From: Owenia fusiformis
Taxonomy: Eukaryota > Annelida > Polychaeta > Sabellida > Oweniidae
Assembly (NCBI GenBank): GCA_903813345.2
Contig: CAIIXF020000007.1
Location: 38,028,759-38,092,758, forward strand
Direction: 5' to 3'
Length of the DNA stretch: 64,000 nucleotides
Part shown: positions 40,601 through 52,600 of the stretch, in pieces
Position numbering within the stretch: position 1 is the stretch's first letter
Layout: the number at the start of each line of letters is the position of its first letter
Notes under the pieces: generated by a model
Databases searched by the model: none
Told to the model about the DNA's origin: nothing
Seen by the model: the letters and a program-made list of their open reading frames with translations, nothing else
Program-made: the position numbers and the translations under genes

Positions 40601-43600
40601 CCAATCAGCGACAATGTCTCAATACAGATTTACATTATAAGCGTATGTCATCTTTGAACCCTGGGGTTTCTCCCCCTCTTATTGAACATGATATGAAAAA
40701 AGTTCTTGTCACATGAAATGAAAATGTTTATTGTAAGAAATCAATGATGCAACATTCTGGGCATAATTATGTGGACAATTGCAAGTTAATGACTAGTCAT
40801 ACTGCAAAAATAGAATAAAATCAGAAAAATTCAGTGACATGTGTGATGACGTTTTTTAAGCAAAAGTTATTTTATTTTTGTTTGAGAAATATGAAGAATT
40901 CAATAATTATGTCTGTTTTTTTATATTTTAGGGAGTTCCGGTCTCTAGTTATAGATATGGTCCTTGCCACAGACATGTCTTTCCACTTTCAGCAAATTAA
41001 GAATATGAAAAACTTGCTCAGCGTGCCGGAAAAGTAAGTCAGGGTTATCAGAGTGAAATCATGGGGTTTAAATTTCAAATAAGGAGGCTCTTGAAAGCCC
41101 AATTGGTTAAAGACTGGTTGATCACTTTTTGTTATTGTTACTTGTTTAAGCAAAAAATTATTTTATTTTTGATTGTGAAATACAAAATTTCTTTGAAAAG
41201 CTTTTTCAGTATAAATGATTAATCGACTTGCATTTTTCACAAAAACTGCAAATACAGATTACCCTGCACTCATGCCTGTACTTTACATTGCGTCTTAATT
41301 TGTGAACTTTAGGTTTTTGACTAAGAGCAACAAGGAAACTTCTCCAAGAATCTTTCACCAAACTTTTTCATATTAATTGTATCGAAATGTGTGTAATGAC
41401 ATCCTTATCACTTTTAACAATTTGAACCTCACTTGTCAATCAAGCTACATATGTAGTAAAACAATGGAAAAGGTGGATAAAACACATACGTAATGACCTG
41501 TAAATTCTATTATTTTTCAGCATAGATAAATCAAAAGCATTATCCCTTGTGTTACATTGTGCCGACATCAGCCATCCCGCAAAAGATTGGAATATTCATT
41601 ACAAGTGGACAATGCACCTACTTGAGGAATTCTTTAGACAGGTATGACAAATATTCATTACAAGTGGGCAATGCACCTACTTGAGGAATTCTTTAGACAG
41701 GTATGACATATATTCATTACAAGTGGACAATGCACCTACTTGAGGAATTCTTTAGACAGGTATGACAAATATTCATTACAAGTGGGCAATGCACCTACTT
41801 GAGGAATTCTTTAGACAGGTATGACATATATTCCTTACAAGTGGACAATGCACCTACTTGAGAAATTCTTTAGACAGGTATGACATACAGGGTGTTCCAA
41901 AAGTAACAGGACTGGTGCTGGCATTTTGTCAATTTTGCACTGAATATCTTCAAATTTTCACAAATTGTACTTTGAAGTATTGCAACTTAAATTATAAAGT
42001 TTCAGAAAAAATAATGAAATGCGGTTTGAGTAATGGTTACTATAGTAACATGACATTCCAATACCCGGGGCTACTTTTTTCCTGAAAATGTGATATCTAA
42101 CATTTTTGTATTACTGAAGAAAGTATCTAATTCATCTATTATAATACAACATTTCTTGTTTATTTTATTATTTTCTTTGTTGTAAAGGTGTTGCTGTACA
42201 ACTCAGATTCAAGTATAATATCATAATGGTAATAACATTTATTCAATTTCCCGGAAAATCACTATGAATAACAGTCTGAACAATTCACGGTTGAGTTTTT
42301 GAAAAGACCCAATTTGAAGCCAGTCATCTACCTTGATAGTGTGCCTGCCCGCAGGTCGGCATTAAAGACCATGCAGCTATAGGAGAACTAGGTCTTGAGG
42401 TCTAAAACCATGCACCATACTCCCCTGATCATGCAATATCTAATTTTTACTTATATTGAGAACGGAATGCTAATCAGTGCTGTAAGACCTTTAAAGATGA
42501 GAATGACCTTCCCCAAATTGTCCAATCGACCCTGCGTGACATGCCCTCAAATGGGTTCACTCATGTGTTTGGGTCATGGATACAGAGTACTACTCTTGTA
42601 ATGACTGCAAAGAGGAGCCTATTTTCAAAATAGATGATACATAAGAACTTCAAATGATGTAAAACAAATGTCACTCCCACCAGTTGTTGCATTTCTACTT
42701 TGATATGGCATGTACAAAATGATATGGCATGTACAAAATGCTTAATGTCTCTTTAACTTTTTGCTTGGAATGTTGCCCCGGGTATAGTGATGTCATGTTA
42801 CTATAGCAACCATAACTCTACATGAGTTTCATATATTTTGTAGAAACTTTGCAGACTTAATAACAATGCATAAAAGTACATTATGTAAAATTTTAAAGAC
42901 GATTGGTGCATATTTAACAAAATGCCAGCACTTGCAGTCCTGTTACTTTTGGAACACCCTGTATATTCATTACAAGTGGACAATGCACCTACTTGAGAAA
43001 TTCTTTAGACAGGTATGACATATATTCCTTACAAGTGGACAATGCACCTACTTGAGAAATTCTTTAGACAGGTATGACATATATTCATTACAAGTGGACA
43101 ATGCACCTACTTGAGGAATTCTTTAGACAGGTATGACATATATTCATTACAAGTGGACAATGCACCTACTTGAGGAATTCTTTAGACAGGTATGACATAT
43201 ATTCATTACAGGTGGACAATGCACCTACTTGAGGAATTCTTTAGACAGGTATGACAAATTTGAAACAAACACCCCGTACTTTTTGATACCCACCCCCATT
43301 CGTCATCCCATTTTTGTTGCCACCTATACTTCAACAACTTACTTAATTCAAAGTTTTTTCTTCATCTACGATAACACAAAGATTGTATATTGATGCACAA
43401 AAGTAAAGTAAGAAAACGAGTGAATATTTATTTGACTACTGCCCCCTGTCCCCCCCCCTATTTGACTACTGCCCCCTGTCTCCCCCTATTTGACTACTGC
43501 CCCCTGTCCCCCCCTATTTGACTACTGCCCTCTGTCCCTCCCCCAATTTGACTACTACCCCCTGTCCCCCCTATTTGACTACTGCCCCATGTCCCCCCCC

Positions 43601-46600
43601 CCTATTTGACTACTGCCCCCTGTCTCCCTCCCCCTTATCACTGAGCTCATCTCCACTTGTACTTAGATAGTTAGTGAAAAAAGTTAAACTCATACATTCA
43701 GAGATGCATGATACTACCGTATCTTAATTGTGTATGTCACCATCCAGGGGTCACCACTAAAGCTAAGTTCACACCAACGGCGCTTTGATGACCCTTTAAA
43801 GTGGCATGCAAAGTGGCTTTGCACGGCGCTTAAAAGCGCTATCAAAGCACCATTGGCGTGAACTTAGCTTAAGAAGTGCATCAATGAATGAGAAGTGGAT
43901 TAGCTCTGAGGCTCTTTGTAGTTGGCATTTTGTGAATAGTGTTCATAACTATAAGGTGGTAACACCTTAAAAGACAAGAAGCATATCCTGAAATCTGTAA
44001 AATCTGTAGATTTTGAAAAATCTGTGAATTCTGAATTTGTTGTTTCCAGGGTGATAAGGAAAAGGAACTGGATCTCCCCTACTCCCCACTGTGTGACAGG
44101 GAAGGGACATTGGTGTCCCAGTCTCAAATAGGTATGTACATCGGTGTCCCAGTTTCAAATAGGTATGTACATCGGTGTCCCAGTCTCAAATAGATATGCA
44201 CATGTACATTGGTGTCCAAGTCTCAAATACAATGTAGGTATGTACATTGGTGTCCAAGTCTCAAATAGGTATGTACATCGGTGTCCCAGTCTCAAATAGA
44301 TATGCACATGTACATTGGTGTCCCAGTCTCAAATAGGTATGTACATCGGTGTCCCAGTCTCAAATAGATATGCACATGTACATTGGTGTCCAAGTCTCAA
44401 ATAGGTATGTACATCGGTGTCCCAGTCTCAAATAGGTATGTACATCGGTGTCCCAGTCTCAAATACATGTAGGTATGTACATCGGTGTTCTAGTCTCAAA
44501 TAGGTATGTACATCGGTGTCCCAGTCTCAAATAGGTATGTACATCAGTGTCCCAGTCTCAAATAGGTATGTACATTGGTGTCCAAGTCTCAAATAGGTAT
44601 GTACTTGTATCCATTAGCAATTACCAGAGTCAAGGAGGGTGGAGTGAGGAATTCATATTACCTTTTTTAGCCCAAACTCACAATTTAATTTAACATATAT
44701 TTCAAATTACAGTATTCTCACACTCGAATAGCCTGACAATGGTAAAGTCAGATACCGTTGTCATAATTTGGCGGACATAACCGTCCCTCCAATTAGATTT
44801 TAATGAACTGTAGATGTGGGTCAAATGTGTTGTAAAATCGAGGTGACAACGGTTATATTTGACAACGGTTTATGTAAAGGCAACGGTAAAGTGTCTTACC
44901 ATTGTCATTTTCCTATTTTCCAATGCAATACATCCACCATAGTCCATTGTCACATCTTACCACATGCCGTTGTCTTGGTAAATTATTTCAAATTCAGATT
45001 CCGTTGTCATTGACAATATTGAAGACGCTATAATGTGGCGATTCATGACCCCATTTGATAGAAATTGGGATTTCACACGAGCTTAACACATGCACAGAAT
45101 TAGGGACAATAAGGTTCCATGGAACAAGGACCAAGTGATTAAAGAGTTGAAGCGACGGTTATGTCCGCCATTTGTGACAACGATATCCGACATGACCGTT
45201 GTCAGGTTATTTCAGTGTCATTCTATGCATCATCAGAGAATGCGTTTAAGCTAAATTTCTATATACATAGCTTTTTACCATATTTTAGGATGCATTGATT
45301 GATTCACTTTATTGTTTGGCCAAGTTCCCATCTGAACATTTTTACGTATTTTAGGGTTCATTGACTTTATTGTTGAGCCAAGTTTCCAAGTGATGGGAGA
45401 TATGTTGGAGAAGATTTTGGGTCCGCTGCATCAGCAACATCTCAGGGACCAGTCTCTATTTAATTCCACTATTAAAGAGGAGGGAGGAAGAAGGAAGAGC
45501 TCCGGAGGGTCGTCAAGGTCATCAAAGTCACCTCTATCGCCAGGTAAGACATACATGTAACAAATGACTACAAGGCCAGGAGGGGGTGGTATTCAGTTTT
45601 ATGTTTTATTACATACCTACATTGAAGTAAATGGGAAAGCTAGGGGGCTATATTTAGCAGTTATGACCCTATCATTGAATATATGCCTGAGGTCTGTCAT
45701 CAATATAGCCCGAGCTTGCGAGTGCTATATTACAACAGTCCGAAGGCAAATATTCAATGATACGGACATAATTGTTGTAACATACCTTTATTTCCATGGC
45801 TACGTTATATCAATGACGTCACACGCCTGTTTGCGAGTGAAATTTGGACGAAGTGAAACATGATGTCATAAGATTGTCATGGTTAAAAAGTTTGGCGGCT
45901 ATACAGGAATATAAGCCGAGTTTCAGTTCCATTGACTTCCATACAAATGCTTCACTAGGTATGTAATACCCACTGATATTGCCCGATTACCCCGATATAG
46001 CCCAATTACCTCGTTTTGATATTAGATTTCTTTAATAACCGTGACAAGTTGTACTGGCACACAGATGTGTGATGTCATTGCCATGGAAATAAAGGTATCA
46101 TTAATACGTCAGTTATGTCACAATGACGTGAAATAAGCCTTCATTCTTGCTCAAATATAGAGCCTCCCAAGGTATATATTGGGAAAACACTGGCATATTT
46201 TTCACGTAATAGTGACACAACCTCTAAGTATCGTTAGAAATTGAATGAAGAATCCACTGTTTTCTTTCTTTATTTGCTGAAACTTTATCTGACCATGCAT
46301 GATCATTGCTTGACTGCACAGGATTTGATAAATTACATTTTTGTCACTGAATTGGGAATTCTACCAATTAAAGCATGGAGTCAACCTTGTTGCTTTCTAG
46401 CTAAATTAAAATTTCCAATACTAGTCCAACTTCGAATTCTTATGGTTCACTTAAGCTTGCGCTTATTCAACGAAAACTCCAGATCAGGAGTCAATGCACC
46501 AGATAAACGCAATTACCTTTATTTTACAATCAGAAACTTGTAACAAATTGTCCAAGCTGAAGATCAACTCATAGCAAAACTTTTCCACTTACACTGCCCA

Positions 46601-49600
46601 AAAAATCTTACTTTTAGTGTGATTGTTTTGGTGGACGATGGACAACACCTTCTGAAAAGTTTGTTTATGTTTTAGGTCTCACGTATGAGTTAAAGAGACA
46701 CTGGGCGGGATCTTTACAGAGCAACAAACAACAGTGGAAAGAGAGAGCACAGGAATGTAAGTCATCACAGCACAGTAAAACCTGTATATCTGAATACCTC
46801 TTAAAATGAAAACAAAGACTTCTAGTTAAAAAATTCAAGATGTGCACATCTGCTAATTTTAGCACTTTTGGCCTTTCCTCCTGCCCCAAAATTGGCGTTT
46901 ATAATAGAGCACATTGATATAATATAAATGACATGTTTCAGGCCCGTAGCCAGGATTTGCCAAGGGGGTGGTTCAGTTTTCAAAAATTTCCAGGGGGGTT
47001 CACATTTGACAATTTTGGCCTAAATATGGCTAAAATCACTTGAGAAGTGCTCAAAAAGGTGGAAAACTGCATGATTTTGAAAGAATTGTTGGCCAGGGGG
47101 GGGTTCGCCCAAACCCTGCGAACCCCCCCCCCCCTGGCTACAGGCCTGTGTTTTAAATGTTTTATTGTTGGTCCGAGTTAACTTAAGGGTCAGTCATATC
47201 AGATTATAATTTAGCCAGAATTTCTTGTGTATAAGACACTCTACTATACCTAACCCCTAGAAATGCATAAGATACTCTGTTTGTCTAATTGTATTGTTTA
47301 ATATATTTTTGACAGTACATTATCAACAACAGTCATTCGATAAACCATGAATAAGGAACAGTCAAATAAAATTAATAAGCCAAATGGGTTGCTATGAACA
47401 CCAAATGCAAGGTATAGCAGAGTGTAAGAGGCACTGATATGCCAACTTGCTCATGTACAACTGTGAATTTATTTTTCAAATATGCCAATAACTATAACAA
47501 CTATTTTTCAGTGGAAGGACATAAGTCTCCTAATGTAGCCACAACGGACACTAAAACCAACTCAGATAAACCAAACCATACACCAGATCACACTAAAACT
47601 GAGACAAATAGTAAACTTGAGATTTCCGATGAAAAAAAGACTTCACTTGATGAAAACAAGAAATTAGAGACTACACCAGAATTAGAGACTACACAAAAAT
47701 CAGAGACTAGTGCAGAATTAGAGACTAAAGACAGTAATGAGAATTCAAAACCTGATCTGACCCAACAAAGAACAATCATAGCAGATACTGGTGAGACCTA
47801 AGAGCCATCTATGTGAAGAGTATTGTACAACCAGTTTCCATTTGAGATATTTCCTGCCCCCCTCCATTTTCCTAGAATCAAATCATTACTTTAACGATAA
47901 CCTATGTATTCTAAGTTCCCCATCTCTCAATTTGTCATGCATACATACTGACATACGCAAAAGTGTTTAATTTATTTCTCGCTCAGCTCAGGAACATTAT
48001 TTCATTTCATTGACCCAGGGGATTTTTGCATTGAGCATTGTAAATAACATGTTAATTAATTAAAAATTCAAAACACTTTTTGTGGCCCGATGTCCAATGT
48101 TAAGTCCTGAACCAAAGCAGAGTCGCTTTAAGGTGGAGACTGGTATTTAACGTTCACTTTCATTATGACTCTGCATTGACATACTGTATTACCCTGTACT
48201 GTACTGTATTGACATGTAGTGTACTGCATTGACCTGTACTGTACTGCATTGACATGTATTGTACCGTTATTTATGATTGTGATAAAAATGCACAATTTCC
48301 TCAGGACTTTTTTTAGTCCATTTCACTATATGTTTCCATTACACGTGTTAGAGTATCTTGAACTTTTTGTATTATTTTGTCAAACATGTTCATACAGTGT
48401 CTGTCACAATTGTCACAAAGCTGTCACAGTTGTCACAAACCTGTCACAATTGCCAGGGTACCTCCCTGAGTTTCTCCCAATCTGTGTTTCCCCAAAATCC
48501 AATACATTTCACAAATACATTTGCAATTACCGTATTCTCTGTAATTAGCGCCCAGGGCGCTTAGAAAATTGAAAATACATCATTTAGACCATTCTAATTA
48601 GCGCCCATGTATGAAAAAATCAGAAATCCCGAGGAATTTCATGTATGGCATTTTTTCTTGTCAAGAATGCTCTTATTTTCAACATATTTTTAAAATAATG
48701 ATAAGTATTGTTATTGGAGAGAATACGGTAAAGATCGCTTAGACAATATTGACAGTCATTGAAGACCCGTTTATGCCTAATTTATTTCCGGCACGCCCCC
48801 TTTGTCATGACGCGAATTATATTCAATATTTTCACTAGAGACTGTTTGATATCGATCTAAAGTTATACCTTATTTTTTTAATTTGATGATAGATCATCAT
48901 TTTTTGTATAAATGTCGTGTAAAAGTCGAGAAATGTTAAAAATAAACAAGAAAGTTCACGACCTTTTGACATGCGCAGAACATCTGCGCAGAAGCTTTTG
49001 AAAATATCTGCCGATAAAATCTTTCAACTCGAACATCTCCTTCATTCATTATGGACTTTTTTGAGACAGTATTCGTTTAGTATGGTTTGGAAAGCATCCA
49101 GTGACAGATATTTATCGGGAGGATGCACCTAATCACAGCGTTATCACGTTTACAGCAGGTTAGTATAAGTACTCTATTATCGCCCACGGAAAATTCTTTG
49201 GAAATTAGATTTCTTCTGATATATTTGTCATTTCTTGGTCATTCCTCGATATTTCTTGAAGTTTGTGAAGCGGGATGGGCGCTTATTAGAGAGTGGGCGG
49301 TAATTACAGAGAATACGGTACTTTGAATTCAAAACTGTTACATGTATATGTATTTTATAAATGCATGGTATTTATATCTTACAAAAACTGTGGTATTTCA
49401 AGAATTGTTGTACTATTTCACATGCATAAGATATCTTAGACATATGTCTGACACCACATTTCACTTATGTATTATCTCTAAAACATGCCAAATGCAGGCC
49501 TGTCAACTTAGGGACAATAATCAGGTAAAATGCGTATTTGCGTGACATATTCTGTCACACAAAAAAAACTGGCGTGACTTCAAATTTTCCAGCAAATGCG

Positions 49601-52600
49601 TCACAAATATGCAAATTGCGGGACAGTTTGACGGCCTGCAAATGTCAGATGTGTAAGCTAAAAGTGACATTCTCTCACGAAAATGTATATAAAAAGATCT
49701 GAGTACCTGTATTGTTAAATTTCATTTCACTTGTTAGGTCTGCATGACAATGCATATTTGCTACATGCATGATATACACCGTATATCATGATGTACAGTA
49801 TGTTTCATGATATACATTTTGTTGTGTTTAATGATGTACATTGTGTTTCTTGATGTTCAGCACATGTCCCAATGTACCGGGTTTTTCATGATGCACATTG
49901 TGACCTATGACACCAGTGGGATTCATGATTTACATTGTGTTCATGATATTGTGTTCATGATGTACATTTTGTTCATGATATACATTTCATTCATGATGTT
50001 CAACTATCCCTGACAGTGTCATAAGCAGGAGTGAAACCAGTGTGAAAAAAATATCTGAATAAAAATAATTGTCTTCATAGTCGTATTTCATGTTTTATCA
50101 TAAATCTTTGAATCAATATATATTGTCATAAATATTTCAAACACAGTTTGTAAATGAGCCAGAACACAGGAAAAGGGGTCTCATCACATATTTTTCAATA
50201 ATTCAATGTTTTGTTTATCTTAAAAAGCACAAAGAAACTTTTCAAATGAGCCATGACTTATGTCTTAACAATTTTTTCTTATAGATATAGACCAAAAAGA
50301 CAGATTCGAATTAAGCACATTTTCTTTTTAATCTTCGGCACATTTTTGGCTCTGTAGCACAATTTTAATTTTTGTGATAAGACAGGTTTTCCTCTGTTGA
50401 GGCTCAAAAATTTCATACATCGTAACACCAAATGCCTGTAAATATTGTAAACATACGAGTATATAGTGATTCTATTCTTGTATGAGTATGCATGCGAGAT
50501 TGTCCATTTATATGGATAAGCATTGATGTTTCTCTATCAATTAAGGCAAAGATGAAATTATTGAGAATTACATGTGATGTCATAGCTGTAAAATCTTACT
50601 AATGTCTTAGATCTATAATGTTAATAAGTGTTAAAAACATCAAAAATGATTGAGAATTACAATGTAATTTTTGATTTTTGTCATTTTTGACATTCTTGAC
50701 TTATTAACATAAAACATCTAAAACATTGGTAAGATTTTACAGCTATGACATCACATGTAATTCTCAATCATTTTTGAAGGCAAAGGTGAGATATAGAAAC
50801 ATTATCAGAGTGAATCAAAGGAGATTATTACAAAGATACGAATGAAGGTTTTTCTCATATGACTGCTATGACATCATAATAACATATTTTGTCGACATGG
50901 CAACTAATATTACATCACAATAAATTCCTTAGAAGGTGTATAGCTACTCATAGCAACAGTGTTTAACTTGACATATTTTTGGAGTTTCTAAATGAGTGAT
51001 GACCAAAGTCATTTTATCTCACATACATGATTTAGATGATATGTGATTAATATTGAAAAACGGCTGTATCTTTATATTAAAAAATGGCTGTATCTTTACA
51101 TTAAAAAATGGCTGTGTCATGAAAAATTGCTGTATCTTTATTAATTAAAGAGGAATCTGTAAGTCAATCATATGAGAAAAACTTGTATATTCAGTACTCT
51201 GTATCAATGCAATTCATTCATTCATTACTTTGTAGTAGAAGACATTTCAAATGTACACCTTGACTTGTTACATTACCATATGCACAAATAATCATTAAAG
51301 GACCAATGCACTATAAACTAAACGGATAATACCTTGAAAAACTATTATAAAGATATAAAGTTTTGAAATTTGTGAAGCTTGAGTTGTTATTTCTAGTAGA
51401 TTATACTATTCCTTGTTATGGTCTAGTTTTGTTGAACTATGGTCCATGTAAAGAAATCAATTTCATATTGGTTTTATTTGGTTAGTTTATAATTTATGAG
51501 AGTTTCATCGTTTGATATTTTAAATTTTGAATTACTCATCATTTTAGTACATGGGTCCTTTAATGAAACTTTCTTGCTTGGATCATACACAAAGTTCAAA
51601 TTTCATCCATTTTTCAACTATTCATTTCCAATAATGTTGATAATCAAAAAACAATGCATATATAGTTCTATGTAACTTCATCTCTCTGGTTAATATATCA
51701 GAAACAAGTCAAATTCTTTACTTCAGAGAATATTTTTAATTTATTGAGACTTTCGACTAATATCCCTTAAAAATATTCTCTGAAGTAAAGAATTTGACTT
51801 GTTTCTAATGCATATATAATTAAATTATTCTATTATCTTATCATCTCAGGGCTTAGTCATTGGGAAATATTTATTCATTTGAGAAGGTTTGGTCATCCAG
51901 AAAATTTGAATTCAGGGATGTTAGAATCCAGGATTATGTTGCAAATCTGAGCATGCTAAGCAATTATTTTAGTAAAATGAAATTGCTTGTTTAGCAGAAA
52001 CCTCATTACTTTTCCTATTTTAAACAAAACTGAGAGAATTATGTTGGCTTTATCGCTTGAATTTATAATCTCTTTGTGTCTGATGTGTTGAGGTAAATGT
52101 GACTAACGACAGCCAGGAAATTGAGTATATCACAAAAAATGAGTACATTGCATGAAAATAGTATATAACATGAACATTGAGTGTAGAGCATGAACATTGA
52201 GTAAATAACATGAAAATTGAGTATAAAACATGGAAATTGAGTTAATAACATGAAAATTGAGTACTTTAACATAAGAATCAATTACATAACTTGAAAATTG
52301 AGTACTTTAACATAAGAATCAATTACATAACTTGAAAATTGAGTTCATGCCCGGTCAGTGGAGACATTATTCACACCCTTATATTTATCCTGTTTATGTA
52401 CCCAAATTACCAATTTCTAATGTTTGCTTTTAGTTTTTGAATTACAGGAGTTGTTTTTTTGTCAATTAAAGAGGACATTATATTTAACTTAAAGGTAAAA
52501 TGATTTTATGGGAGTTAAAAGTTGGTGACTGGTCCAAATTATATTTTTGAATTAAACTATTAGATGCATCCTTGAGAATAAAAATCTACAATGACAATCC

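Noticed and set aside
46241-46543. Plus-strand open frame of 100 codons in the intron before exon 13
   Set aside because: No recognised similarity, and no splice sites in the phase (1/1) needed for a PDE1 exon were convincing.
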